NCBI RefSeq assembly: GCF_013623775.1
Contig: NZ_JABFAM010000023.1
Span: forward strand, 1-64,000
Direction of reading: 5' to 3'
Length of the DNA stretch: 64,000 nucleotides
Source: Rufibacter sp. XAAS-G3-1
GTDB lineage: Bacteria; Bacteroidota; Bacteroidia; Cytophagales; Hymenobacteraceae
The notes under the pieces were generated by a model. The model made no database searches, had not been told where the DNA came from, and worked only from the letters and a program-made list of their open reading frames with translations. A program made the position numbers and the translations under genes. Of the stretch, positions 1 to 7,866 are shown piece after piece. Each line of letters opens with the position of its first letter. Positions within the stretch are counted from its first letter, which is position 1.

Positions 1-81
1 TTCAAGTACAGTAAGTTAATCCTATACCTGACAAATAAGAAGTAGAACTATTGGAAAAATGAAACTGCGCTAATCTAAAGG

Positions 82-113
82 TTAGCCTTTTTTGCCCGAA
101 AGCTTTACCTTTG
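82..113 (+). promoter_or_regulatory. Putative Bacteroidota promoter of pruA
   Basis: TACCTTTG at 106-113 matches the TAnnTTTG -7 element of the Bacteroidota primary sigma factor. The upstream element is only TTAG (82-85), 20 bp away, instead of TTTG. Placed 36 bp before the pruA start, it would give a short leader. Confidence 0.45.
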
Positions 114-149
114 CTCATCTCATTAACTTGAAATTAACCCCATACTTGT

Positions 150-1802
150 ATGTCCAATGGATTTTTCAATGTCCCCATTCCGGTAAACGAACCTGTAAAG
201 GGCTACGCACCCGGCAGCAAAGAAAGAGAAGAGCTACTCAACACCTATAAAGCGCTGCGCGAGCAGCAGTTGGATATTCCCATGTACATTGGGAGTGAGG
301 AAGTGCGCACCGGCAACTTAATGCCTATCACCCCTCCCCATGACCACAAGCGCGTAATTGGAAACTACCACTACGGTGATGCCAGCCACGTGACGCAAGC
401 GATTGAAGCGGCGCTCTCGGCCCGCGAGCAATGGGCCAACATGCCCTGGGAAAGCCGGGCCGCCATTTTCCTGAAAGCCGCCGATTTGCTGGCCGGGCCT
501 TTTAGAGCGCGTATGAACGCCGCAACCATGTTAGGCCAGTCCAAGAACGCGTACCAAGCCGAGATTGACGCCGCCTGCGAGCTGATTGACTTTCTGCGGT
601 TCAACGCCAAGTTCATGACCGATATCTACAAGATGCAGCCGGAGTCACTGCCGGGCATGTGGAACCGGCTGGAGCACCGTCCGCTGGAAGGGTTCGTGTT
701 TGCGCTTACACCGTTCAACTTTACATCCATAGCCGCCAACCTGCCCGCCGCTCCGGCCATGATGGGCAACGTGGTGGTCTGGAAACCGGCCAACACGCAG
801 GTGTACTCGGCCAACGTGATCATGGAGCTGTTCAAGGCCGCGGGGCTGCCCGACGGCGTGATCAACCTGGTGTATGTAGACGGCCCAGAGGCGGGCGAGG
901 TCATTTTCCGTCACCGTCAGTTTGCGGGCATTCACTTCACCGGCAGCACCGGCGTGTTCAACCACATCTGGAAAACCATTGGCGAGCACATCAACACCTA
1001 CCGCGGCTATCCGCGCATTGTGGGCGAAACCGGCGGGAAAGACTTTATTGTGGCGCACAAATCCGCGAACGCGAAAGAAGTGGCCACCGCCATTACCCGC
1101 GGCGCGTTTGAATACCAGGGCCAGAAATGCTCGGCCGCTTCGCGCGCCTACATTCCAAGCAACATCTGGGACGAGGTGAAAGCCCACGTAGTGGAAGACC
1201 TGAAATCCTTCAAGATGGGTGACCCCGAAGATTTCGGGAATTTCATCAATGCCGTCATTGACGAGAAATCGTTCGACAAGCTGGCCCGCTACATTGATGC
1301 CGCCAAAAAAGATGACTCGGTGGAGATTATCGCCGGTGGGAACCATGACAAGCGCGTGGGGTACTTTATTGAACCTACCATTATTGTGGCGCAAGACCCG
1401 CAGTACGTAACCATGTGCGAAGAACTCTTTGGGCCGGTGCTCACGCTGCACGTGTATGACGCCGAGAAATTTGAGGAGACCTTGCAGATTGTAGATGAGA
1501 CTTCGCCCTACGGCCTCACCGGTGCCATCTTCGCCAATGACCGGTACGCCATTGAACTGGCCACCAAGAAACTGACCCATTCAGCGGGTAACTTCTACAT
1601 CAACGACAAACCCACCGGCGCCGTGGTGGGACAGCAGCCGTTCGGTGGTTCCCGTTCCTCGGGCACCAATGACAAAGCTGGTTCCATGCTGAACCTGCTG
1701 CGCTGGACTAGTGCCCGCACCATCAAAGAAACCTTCGTGCCACCGGTAGATTACCGCTACCCGTTCTTGCAGAGCGGTAGCCCCGCAGAAGGCGCGATCT
1801 AG
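150..1802 (+). CDS. pruA: L-glutamate gamma-semialdehyde dehydrogenase (1-pyrroline-5-carboxylate dehydrogenase)
   Basis: NAD-dependent cytosolic enzyme that oxidises glutamate semialdehyde, the open form of pyrroline-5-carboxylate, to glutamate, the second step of proline catabolism. The 550-residue protein has full single-domain length for the stand-alone P5CDH family of Bacteroidota and eukaryotic mitochondria. The aldehyde dehydrogenase fold is complete: LTPFNFTSIAANLPAAPAMM in the cofactor region, VGETGGKDF with the general-base glutamate near residue 295, and YQGQKCSAASR with the catalytic cysteine near 327. GQQPFGGSRSSGTNDKAG near the C terminus is typical of P5CDH. No proline dehydrogenase gene lies beside it. 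A promoter-like TACCTTTG lies 36 bp upstream and a strong hairpin follows the stop. A 311-residue open frame on the opposite strand is a shadow. Confidence 0.96.
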   Translation: MSNGFFNVPIPVNEPVKGYAPGSKEREELLNTYKALREQQLDIPMYIGSEEVRTGNLMPITPPHDHKRVIGNYHYGDASHVTQAIEAALSAREQWANMPWESRAAIFLKAADLLAGPFRARMNAATMLGQSKNAYQAEIDAACELIDFLRFNAKFMTDIYKMQPESLPGMWNRLEHRPLEGFVFALTPFNFTSIAANLPAAPAMMGNVVVWKPANTQVYSANVIMELFKAAGLPDGVINLVYVDGPEAGEVIFRHRQFAGIHFTGSTGVFNHIWKTIGEHINTYRGYPRIVGETGGKDFIVAHKSANAKEVATAITRGAFEYQGQKCSAASRAYIPSNIWDEVKAHVVEDLKSFKMGDPEDFGNFINAVIDEKSFDKLARYIDAAKKDDSVEIIAGGNHDKRVGYFIEPTIIVAQDPQYVTMCEELFGPVLTLHVYDAEKFEETLQIVDETSPYGLTGAIFANDRYAIELATKKLTHSAGNFYINDKPTGAVVGQQPFGGSRSSGTNDKAGSMLNLLRWTSARTIKETFVPPVDYRYPFLQSGSPAEGAI

Positions 1803-1823
1803 CGTTTTTGACCTTTATTCCTG

Positions 1824-1863
1824 AAAACAGCCCCAAAGCGGATTTCCGTTTTGGGGCTGTTTT
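1824..1863 (+). terminator. pruA terminator hairpin built from the palindromic repeat (copy P1)
   Basis: Arms 1824-1841 and 1846-1863 pair over 18 bp with one mismatch around an ATTT loop, followed by TTTTGTTT. The unit is the right half of the dispersed repeat (CTGAAAACAGCCCC...) followed by its left half (CCGTTTTGGGGCTG...), so the halves are in reverse order relative to other copies. Confidence 0.8.
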
Positions 1864-1908
1864 GTTTAAAGAGCTTCTGAAATAAGTCTTTCTCCCTTTT
1901 GTCTTCCT

Positions 1909-2006
1909 CTTTTTGTCATCCTGAAAGGATCTTGGGGGCGAACGGCAGTAGCGCTTGTTCAAAGGCTTTTTTAGTTTGCTACCAAGATCTTTCCAAGATG
2001 ACAAAA
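1909..2006. repeat. Long imperfect inverted repeat of the TCATCCTGAAAGGATCT type
   Basis: Left arm CTTTTTGTCATCCTGAAAGG (from 1909) and right arm ending TTTCCAAGATGACAAAAG (2006) are near-complementary over about 26 bp and enclose about 45 bp. I recall this arm as a widespread intergenic repeat of Bacteroidota. The rest of 1864-2167 shows no coding potential. Confidence 0.6.
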
Positions 2007-2167
2007 GGAGGGAGGAGGCATTCATCAATCAAAAAGCAATGTGTTAAGCCAATAGGAATCTGCTAAGCAGCCAAATTTCATAGCAACGGCTTGAGATCCT
2101 ATTGCAGCGGTACGTGTAAATTAATCCCGAGGGCTGATTCTGCGTATGAAGGAGAAATACCTGTGCC

Positions 2168-2659
2168 ATGAACCAGACACCACCGCCCGTTATGCCAATT
2201 GATGAACGCCTGAAGTGGGTAGAGTCCATCTCCCGGTTACTGGACAACCAGTTTCAGTTGCCGGGCACGAAGTTCCGTTTCGGGCTAGATCCTATTATGG
2301 GGCTGCTGCCCGTGGTGGGCGATATTTCCTCCTTCGCCATGTCGGGTGTGTTGGTCATGACCATGGCCAAGCACGGGGCCAGCCGGGCGCTGGTGGTCAG
2401 AATGCTGTTGAATATCTTCCTGGATGCGATTATTGGCAGTATTCCCATTGTGGGCTGGCTCTTCGACTTCGGCTACAAGGCCAACCAACGGAACGTGAAT
2501 CTGTTAAAGAAACACTACCAGGAGGGCAAATACCAGGGCAAAGGCACCGGTTTTATCATTGGGGTGCTTGTCGCGTTTTTGATTCTTTTCGGGCTGCTGC
2601 TCTATGGCCTCTGGAAAATAGCCGAGTACCTGTGGCTGTGGGCGTCTTCAGCGTGGTAG
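2168..2659 (+). CDS. DUF4112 domain-containing membrane protein
   Basis: A 163-residue protein of the uncharacterised DUF4112 family. The family signature is visible: a start rich in W, L and D (RLKWVESISRLLDNQFQLPG), then FRFGLDPIMGLLPVVGDISS, and IGSIPIVGWLFDFGYKANQRN. Hydrophobic stretches around residues 48-68 and 88-108 and a clear C-terminal transmembrane segment around 127-150 indicate an inner-membrane protein. The two G-L/I-x-P-x-V-G-D/W motifs probably form paired hairpin membrane insertions (inference). No biochemical function is known. GGAG 17 bp before the ATG could act in ribosome binding. It is convergent with the ROK gene, separated by a giant hairpin. Confidence 0.85.
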   Translation: MNQTPPPVMPIDERLKWVESISRLLDNQFQLPGTKFRFGLDPIMGLLPVVGDISSFAMSGVLVMTMAKHGASRALVVRMLLNIFLDAIIGSIPIVGWLFDFGYKANQRNVNLLKKHYQEGKYQGKGTGFIIGVLVAFLILFGLLLYGLWKIAEYLWLWASSAW

Positions 2660-2675
2660 CAATTTAGGATGAATT

Positions 2676-2747
2676 CTTAAACAGTAAAGCCCCGTTTCAG
2701 GCCAGTTTTTAGAAAAACAGGCCTGAAACGGGGCTTTACTGTTTAAG
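2676..2747. terminator. Giant bidirectional hairpin between convergent genes (repeat copy P2)
   Basis: Arms 2676-2710 and 2713-2747 pair over 35 bp with one A/A mismatch and a 2-nt centre. The core CGTTTCAGGCC...GGCCTGAAACG is the dispersed palindrome, extended outward to CTTAAACAGTAAAGCCC and its complement. It sits between the stops of the DUF4112 gene and the ROK gene and should terminate both. Confidence 0.85.
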
Positions 2748-2762
2748 ATTAAGAAAGCAATC

Positions 2763-3995
2763 TTAATTATGCTCCAGGGCCAGGTAGCGGTGGCGCACCA
2801 GCAGGCAGGCTCCAATCACACCGGCCTGTTCGCCCAGTTTGGAGACCTTCAGTTTGGTGTCATTGTTCACCAGGCTGAGCGAATACCGTTTGATGGCGCT
2901 CTTGATGGGGAGCAGGATATAGTCTTCGGTAGAGGCCAGGCTGCCGCCCAATACCACCAGTTCGGGGTTGAAGATGTTGATGAGCAGGGCAATGCCGCGG
3001 CCAATCTTGTCGCCTATTCTGGCAATCAGTTCAATGGCCAGTACATCGTCTTTGTGGGCGGCATTGATGATATCGTCCAAGAGCAGGTCTTCGGGATGAA
3101 TGTTGTTTTGGGAGACAATGGTAGAAGCGCCGGCTTCCATGCTTTCCTTGAACATTTCTACCAACGCCCAGCCCGAGGCCTCAGTTTCCAGACAGCCTTT
3201 TTTGCCGCATTTGCACATCTTCTCGTTCTGGAAAATAGGAATGTGCCCAAACTCGCCAGAATAACCAGACTTGCCGTAGAACAGCTGGTTGTTGATGATC
3301 ATGCCCATGCCAATGCCGTAGTCCAGGTTCAGGAAAAGGACATCTTTCTCGTTATCTACCACGCCAGAGCAGAACTCGCCGTAGGCCATGGCGCGGGAAT
3401 CGTTCTCCAGAAACACCTTGATGCCAATCTCCTGCTCAATGACTTTGCTTAGCGGCGCGTCATGGAAATCAAAGAGGTTGTAGTTATAGCCTTTGGCGTA
3501 GTTGATGCGGCCCGACAGGTTGATGCCGATGCCCAGAATCTTCTCTTTGGGAATAGGTAAATCAGCGATGAAGTTGTTGATGATGTGGCAGAGTTCGTCC
3601 AGAGATTCCTTGTCGTTGGACAGCTTGTAGGGGTAGCTCTCAAAATCGCTGATCAGGTTTTTCTGGAAATCGGTGAGGCCTATGTTGATGTGGTTGATTT
3701 TGACGTCAATTCCCAGAAAGAACGCCGAATCTGGGGCCAGGCCGTAGACATTGGGTTTTCGGCCGCCCGTTGAATCCACTTTGCCGTGGTCTTGTACCAG
3801 CCCGTCCTGGATGAGGTCATTGAGCAGACTCGTGATCTTGGGCACGCTCAGGTTCAGTTCCTTGCCCAGTTCGGCAATGGTGGCGTTTCCGGTATTGGCA
3901 AAGTAAGCAATGACTTTCTTTTTAAGGTTGACATTCTTGAACGCCACGCCGGTTGGGAAATCACTGTTTATTTCCTCAAAGAAAGTCTTTGTCAT
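2763..3995 (-). CDS. ROK family transcriptional regulator / sugar kinase-like protein
   Basis: A 410-residue ROK protein with an N-terminal winged helix-turn-helix (about residues 25-85; ATIAELGKELNLSVPKITSL, then a wing ending STGGRKPNVYGL). An ASKHA-fold sugar-binding domain follows. The ROK zinc site is intact: EFGHIPIF followed by CKCGKKGCLE near residues 258-270, ligands H, C, C, C. In NagC/Mlc/XylR-type ROK repressors, binding of a sugar or sugar phosphate releases DNA. The ATP-binding DGxGxG motif is LDYGIGMG, so kinase activity cannot be excluded, but the HTH points to regulation. Targets are unknown; the nearest carbohydrate genes are at 16-30 kb. It ends at the giant hairpin. Confidence 0.88.
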   Translation of the reverse strand: MTKTFFEEINSDFPTGVAFKNVNLKKKVIAYFANTGNATIAELGKELNLSVPKITSLLNDLIQDGLVQDHGKVDSTGGRKPNVYGLAPDSAFFLGIDVKINHINIGLTDFQKNLISDFESYPYKLSNDKESLDELCHIINNFIADLPIPKEKILGIGINLSGRINYAKGYNYNLFDFHDAPLSKVIEQEIGIKVFLENDSRAMAYGEFCSGVVDNEKDVLFLNLDYGIGMGMIINNQLFYGKSGYSGEFGHIPIFQNEKMCKCGKKGCLETEASGWALVEMFKESMEAGASTIVSQNNIHPEDLLLDDIINAAHKDDVLAIELIARIGDKIGRGIALLINIFNPELVVLGGSLASTEDYILLPIKSAIKRYSLSLVNNDTKLKVSKLGEQAGVIGACLLVRHRYLALEHN

Positions 3996-4351
3996 TTTGT
4001 GTGAATTAGGGAGCTGGCGAGCAGCGGTAACTTGGTTTTCCTTACAAATTTAGGCATTTCCGCAAAAGGTATGTGTCTGTTGGCAGAATTCTTCTGTACC
4101 TACGTCTAAACCGTTTCCTCTGAGACAAAGAAGAGCACATTGCCGCCATGCGGAAAGACGCGGTCACCCAATTTAGAAAACGTTCTCCGTTTAGCGGCTT
4201 AATTTCTGAAAAACAATGAAAAATAGACCTGGCTTCGGGCAGCAACACTGGTTGGTGGTGCTTTCCGTGGGCCGCTTACGCTATTTTAAGCCTGTTTTTC
4301 TGAAATCGTGCCGAAAATGCGTAGCTTCCTTCCTTAATCCAGGGCCATTCT
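3996..4351. other. Intergenic region between ROK and plsC-like genes
   Basis: Holds the ROK promoter and a degraded copy of the palindromic repeat near 4284-4320 (TTTTAAGCCTGTTTTTCTG with a poor right half). Open frames here lack family features or coding character. Confidence 0.5.
4046..4053 (-). promoter_or_regulatory. Putative -7 element of the ROK gene
   Basis: The minus strand reads TAAATTTG (TAnnTTTG) 51 bp before the ROK start. A CAAA (minus-strand TTTG) is only 10 bp further upstream, so the -33 element is unclear. Confidence 0.35.
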
Positions 4352-5722
4352 ATGCTGTACTTTCTGCTCAAGACCATGTTTCAGGTAGCGTTGCGCGTGT
4401 TCTTCCGGCGTTTCACGGTGAACAACCGGCACCTGCTGTTCTCTGAAGGGCCGCTCATCGTGGTCTCCAACCACCCCAACACCCTCATGGATCCCGTGGT
4501 TACGGCCTCGCTCATGAAGCAGAACGTCTATTTCCTGGCCAAAAGCAGCTTTTTCAAACCGGGCCTCCAGGGCTGGCTTTTCCATAGATTGTTCATGATA
4601 CCGGTGTACCGCCGCGAAGACGTGGGCGACGGCGGCACCGCCCAGAACGACGCCACGTTTGCCAAATGCTACGAGTTCCTGGGCAAGGGCGGCACGCTCA
4701 TGGTATTCCCCGAGGGCAACAGTTTCATGCAGCGCCGCCTGCGTCCGCTCAAAACCGGCACCGCCCGCATCGGCCTGGGGGCCGAGGCCCAGCACAACTT
4801 CAACCTGGGGTTGCGCATCATTCCCGTGGGCGTCAACTACTCAGACCCGTCCCGGTTCCGGAGCGACGTGTTCGTGAATGTGGGCGAGCCCATCCAGGTC
4901 AAAGATTTCCAAGCGGCGTACGCCGAAGACCCCTTCCGAGCCGCCCACGCCCTCACCGACCACCTGAAGGAACGCCTGGAAGCCCTGGTCATCCACACCG
5001 ACACCGAGGAAGAAGACGCCCTCACCCGCCAGGTAGAAGCCGTGTACCAAGACAAACTGGTGAAAGAACTGGACCTAGCCGAGTCTGAGCCCGAAGAACG
5101 ATTCCTGATTACCAAAGGCATTGTACAGAGCATCAAATATTTTGAGTCCCGCGAGCCCGAACGCATCCACCACCTACGCACCGACTTGCAGGAATACCTA
5201 CAGCATTTAGAAAGCGTAGGGTTGGTGCCAGACGCCTTCAAGCGGATTCCCCGGCGACGCGAGGTGGCCTGGGGCACGGTACAGACCCTTCTCTATCTGC
5301 TGGTAGGCTTCCCTTTCTATCTCTTCGGGGTGGTTCATAATTACCTGCCGTATTTTTTGCCAGCCAAGGTGGCGCGGGCGCTCACCAAAGACATTGAGTT
5401 CTACGCCCCCATCATGATGACCATTGGCATGTTCACGTTCCCTGTTTTCTACGCCCTCATTGGCTGGGCCGTGCATGCCTGGCTAGGCCTCTCAGGAGGG
5501 GCGTTGGTGGGGTATCTGGTGGCCTTGCCCGTGACCGGTTTCTTTGTGCTGCACTACTGGCACCGCATTCAGGTAGCCCGCCGTAACTGGATCTTCTTCA
5601 CGCTGTTCTACCGTCGGTCAACCGTATTGCAAAGCCTGTTAGAGCAGCGCACCCGGTTACTGCATGCCTTGGAGCAAGCCCGCCAAGAGTTTTTGGCCTC
5701 TTTTCCGGATAAACAGCCCTGA
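4352..5722 (+). CDS. 1-acyl-sn-glycerol-3-phosphate acyltransferase family protein (PlsC-like)
   Basis: Membrane lysophospholipid acyltransferase-type enzyme, 456 residues. The catalytic block SNHPNTLMDP (residues 39-48) has the histidine at 41 and the aspartate at 47, an H-x5-D spacing that I believe is usual in this large Bacteroidota subfamily in place of the classical H-x4-D. The phosphate-binding motif VFPEGNS lies at 118-124. After the acyltransferase domain (about 1-215) come a helical linker and a C-terminal half with three or four membrane helices (about 310-420), absent from classical PlsC. Expected to acylate lysophosphatidate or a related lysolipid at the inner membrane. The stop codon TGA lies within a fragment of the dispersed repeat (ACAGCCCTGAAACG). 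Confidence 0.88.
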   Translation: MLYFLLKTMFQVALRVFFRRFTVNNRHLLFSEGPLIVVSNHPNTLMDPVVTASLMKQNVYFLAKSSFFKPGLQGWLFHRLFMIPVYRREDVGDGGTAQNDATFAKCYEFLGKGGTLMVFPEGNSFMQRRLRPLKTGTARIGLGAEAQHNFNLGLRIIPVGVNYSDPSRFRSDVFVNVGEPIQVKDFQAAYAEDPFRAAHALTDHLKERLEALVIHTDTEEEDALTRQVEAVYQDKLVKELDLAESEPEERFLITKGIVQSIKYFESREPERIHHLRTDLQEYLQHLESVGLVPDAFKRIPRRREVAWGTVQTLLYLLVGFPFYLFGVVHNYLPYFLPAKVARALTKDIEFYAPIMMTIGMFTFPVFYALIGWAVHAWLGLSGGALVGYLVALPVTGFFVLHYWHRIQVARRNWIFFTLFYRRSTVLQSLLEQRTRLLHALEQARQEFLASFPDKQP

Positions 5723-5731
5723 AACGAAGCG
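5701..5731. repeat. Half copy of the palindromic repeat overlapping the plsC-like stop (P4)
   Basis: TTTTCCGGATAAACAGCCC then TGAAACG matches the right half of the repeat. It overlaps the last codons and supplies the stop codon of the upstream gene. Confidence 0.5.
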
Positions 5732-5790
5732 TGCCTAGGGTGGCGGCTGGCAGCGCTTTTCTTGGTGACTGATGTTACGCACTTTGCTGG

Positions 5791-5853
5791 TGGCTTCCGG
5801 CGAGTCTGGGGACTCGCTTCATCCCCAGGCACGAGACTGGAGTCTCGCGCCAG
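5791..5853. repeat. Second dispersed repeat, GGCGAGTCTGG...GTCTCGCGCCAG (copy R2a)
   Basis: CCGGCGAGTCTGGGGACTCG, then CTTCATCCC, then CACGAGACTGGAGTCTCGCG-CCAG. Two nested inverted repeats (CGAGTC/GACTCG and CGAGACT/AGTCTCG) form a double hairpin. Near-identical copies lie at 9171-9229 and 61111-61180, shorter ones at 8915-8940 and 51476-51503. Confidence 0.75.
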
Positions 5854-5861
5854 TTGGTTCT

Positions 5862-5894
5862 AAACCTGTGAGGTCTCCAAGACCTCACAGGTTT
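5862..5894. repeat. Perfect palindrome AAACCTGTGAGGTCT-CCA-AGACCTCACAGGTTT (copy 1)
   Basis: 15-bp perfect arms (5862-5876, 5880-5894) around CCA. The identical sequence recurs at 61296-61328. Both copies sit beside a 38-bp palindrome and downstream of an R2 repeat. Confidence 0.8.
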
Positions 5895-5898
5895 TCGC

Positions 5899-5935
5899 GT
5901 TTAGGGCCTGTTTTCTGCAAAAGAGCCCTAAAACG
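5899..5935. repeat. Palindromic repeat copy P5
   Basis: CGTTTAGGGCCTGTTTTCTG followed by CAAAAGAGCCCTAAAACGG; arms complementary with few mismatches around the conserved TTTTCTG centre. Confidence 0.75.
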
Positions 5936-6073
5936 GAGGTGCATCTTTCTGGAGCGTCTGATTGCTTCTTCCAAGCTGCATAAGAGAATGAACCTGTTTA
6001 GTTAAGCCAAAGTAAAATACTTTCGCCCTTGCTGCGTGTTTTCACCAGCAAGCGGAAAGGCGCCTGCATCTGG

Positions 6074-6097
6074 ATTGTTGGTGAGAACACCAACAAT
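6074..6097. promoter_or_regulatory. Perfect stem-loop upstream of the small secreted protein
   Basis: ATTGTTGGTG (6074-6083), loop AGAA, CACCAACAAT (6088-6097): a perfect 10-bp inverted repeat 127 bp before the next gene, with no T-run. Operator or leader structure; role unknown. Confidence 0.45.
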
Positions 6098-6223
6098 GGC
6101 GGCTAGGTTGTCTATTCTTGTACTAGACTAAACAAGTTCAATGTAAATTTCCTGGGAAGCTTCAATTTTGGAACGGTATATGTATTACGGATTTCACGGC
6201 AGGAGCCGTTCTAAATATAACTG

Positions 6224-6658
6224 ATGATATCCCGTATGGAAATGAAAATTAACGCAGTTGGTGCCTTGTTACTGGCAGGGATTTTAACAATAACCGGAGC
6301 CTCGGCGAACGCCCAGGGTAAACCTCTGGATACTAACAAAGGCACCGTGCTGGCCATGGCCAACGCAGGCAAAGAGACACCCGTAAGGCGCGAGACCTTG
6401 TCTGGCATTGACCTGTTCCCCCAGGACAAGAAAGGAGACGTCTTTCTGCTCTCTTTCCAGCAGGACATGCCCGAAAGCGGTGTGCTGGAACTCACCAACT
6501 ACGCCGGGAAAGTGCTGTACACTAAATCCATTCCGGCCGGCGACCACACCTTGGCGGCTCCCCTGAACATTGGCAAGCTGGGAACGGGGACCTATCTGGT
6601 GGAAGTGAAAACGTCCAATACCGTGTACTGGAAAAAAATGCGCGTGCGGCGGAAATAA
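6224..6658 (+). CDS. Small exported protein with T9SS type A sorting-like C-terminal domain
   Basis: A 144-residue exported protein of unknown role. A signal peptide is clear (MKINAVGALLLAGILTITGA, cleavage after ASANA). In-frame ATGs lie at 6224, 6236 and 6242; 6242 gives the most normal signal peptide, so the true start may be 18 bp downstream of the one listed. The mature C-terminal part (about residues 75-144) has the beta-sandwich pattern of T9SS type A sorting domains: a turn (NYAGKVLYTKSIPAGDHT), then LNIGKLGTGTYLVEV, ending with basic KKMRVRRK. No separate cargo domain precedes it, which is odd for a sorting domain, so it may be a free-standing domain of that fold. Convergent with the lipoprotein gene downstream; a 17-bp inverted repeat (GAGAGGGCTGCGATG... 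6679-6715) may terminate both. Confidence 0.65.
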   Translation: MISRMEMKINAVGALLLAGILTITGASANAQGKPLDTNKGTVLAMANAGKETPVRRETLSGIDLFPQDKKGDVFLLSFQQDMPESGVLELTNYAGKVLYTKSIPAGDHTLAAPLNIGKLGTGTYLVEVKTSNTVYWKKMRVRRK

Positions 6659-6678
6659 TAAGATATAGCCATCCATGG

Positions 6679-6715
6679 AGAGGGCTGCGATGAAGAATCA
6701 TCGCAGCCCTCTCCA
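6679..6715. terminator. Hairpin between convergent genes
   Basis: GAGAGGGCTGCGATG (6679-6693) and CATCGCAGCCCTCTC (6701-6715) pair over 15 bp around GAATCAT or similar. It lies between two convergent stops (6658 and 6734). There is no long T-run, so bidirectional termination is inferred from position. Confidence 0.55.
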
Positions 6716-6733
6716 TGTACAATTGGTTTCCTT

Positions 6734-7747
6734 TTACCATCTGAACTTTAGCACGATCAGCTCAGAATGGCCGTTGTCATTGTCGGCCACGGCGACGGCG
6801 GTGAGGTCGCTGCGGTCTTGCCCCGAGATGCAGATGGACTCGATCTTGCTTTTGTAGGCGCTGCCGTCCTGCTCGGTGATGGGCACCACCACCTGGGGTT
6901 TAGCGGGTTGGGAAGATGCATCTGTATGCGCCTGTAGCAAGCCCACCAGGCTGCCGTAGATTTCCCCGTCTAACACGGCGTTGGGCGTTTCCTCAGCGGA
7001 GGCCGTGAAAAGCATGCGGCCCCCCAGGGCAGTGGTCATGCCCGAGAAACCGGTTTTAATCTGCTCCAAATCTGGCAGGGCCCAGTTCTGTATGCCAGAA
7101 GGCTTGGGGGCCGGGCCTTTTCCCTGCAGGAAAGGCACCATAGATTCCATGGTGTATGTGATAAGCACATTCTGCCCGCCCGGCGCGAACCGCTGCAAGA
7201 GGTACAGGTATTCCTCATCGGCCGCCAGGCCCTCAATATTCAAGGCCGCCTGCCCGGTGACAGATTTATTAGCCCGCAGATGGTCATAGAGCGGCGTCAG
7301 GTTGATGGCGACGGGTTTGCCGAGGCCCTTTCGGGTTAGCGGAACCAGGAAACCGATGTTGCGGGGTTCCGTTGCCCCGGAGCCCACAATGAACAGGTAC
7401 GGCTGCCCGCCTTCTATGGTGAGCTGGGTGATGGCTTCCAAATCTGGTTTCACGGGTTTAGGGATTCGTCCGTCCACCACCGTGCTGCCTTCAAAAAGAA
7501 GTGTTTTGGCCACTACTTTGAACTTCTCATCCAGCGTGAACAGGTAAGGCGAATCATCCCCGATGACGTAGTATTGATTGCCCACCCGTTCAATACCAGA
7601 GGCCGAGGGAATTCCCTCCAACACCATTTTCTGGCGGATGACGGCAGTGGGTTGGGTGGAAGATTCTTTGTCTGACTGGCAACTGGCGGCGAAAAGGGAC
7701 ATAACAAGACAGGTGCAACAAGATAAGAGCCGTACTAGAGTTTTCAT
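6734..7747 (-). CDS. DUF6929-like lipoprotein
   Basis: A 337-residue predicted lipoprotein; signal peptide ending in lipobox LFAASC (cysteine near residue 23), so outer-membrane or periplasmic attachment is expected. The mature part looks like a phytase-like beta-propeller: repeated blocks such as SASGIERVGNQYYVIGDD, YLFTLDEKFKVV, DLEAITQL, and IESICISGQDRSDLTAVAVA. I recognise the family only as DUF6929, with no known activity. A minus-strand TACCTTTA lies at 7777-7784, about 30 bp before the start. It is downstream of uvsE in the same direction, but a palindromic repeat separates them, so an operon is doubtful. Confidence 0.75.
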   Translation of the reverse strand: MKTLVRLLSCCTCLVMSLFAASCQSDKESSTQPTAVIRQKMVLEGIPSASGIERVGNQYYVIGDDSPYLFTLDEKFKVVAKTLLFEGSTVVDGRIPKPVKPDLEAITQLTIEGGQPYLFIVGSGATEPRNIGFLVPLTRKGLGKPVAINLTPLYDHLRANKSVTGQAALNIEGLAADEEYLYLLQRFAPGGQNVLITYTMESMVPFLQGKGPAPKPSGIQNWALPDLEQIKTGFSGMTTALGGRMLFTASAEETPNAVLDGEIYGSLVGLLQAHTDASSQPAKPQVVVPITEQDGSAYKSKIESICISGQDRSDLTAVAVADNDNGHSELIVLKFRW

Positions 7748-7824
7748 GGGGGATGTATAATCTAAGTCAGCGTTCTTAAAGGTAAGGAGTGGCGGACGGA
7801 GGTAGCTTCTGCAAAAGATGAATT

Positions 7825-7865
7825 GCGTTTTAACCCCGATTTCTGGAAAACAGGGTTAAAACAGC
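7825..7865. repeat. Palindromic repeat copy P6
   Basis: GTTTTAACCC (7827-7836) pairs with GGGTTAAAAC (7853-7862); centre CGATTTCTGGAAAACA keeps the TTTCTG...AAAACA core. It lies 2 bp past the uvsE stop. Confidence 0.8.
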
Positions 7866-7866
7866 A

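Noticed and set aside
645-1580. 311-residue open frame antisense to pruA
   Set aside because: Low-complexity shadow of a GC-rich gene; pruA on the other strand has all family motifs.
2769-3452. 227-residue plus-strand frame over the ROK gene
   Set aside because: Antisense shadow; no domain or signal, while the ROK zinc site is on the minus strand.
5772-6005. 77-residue plus frame
   Set aside because: Consists of translated R2 and palindromic repeats.
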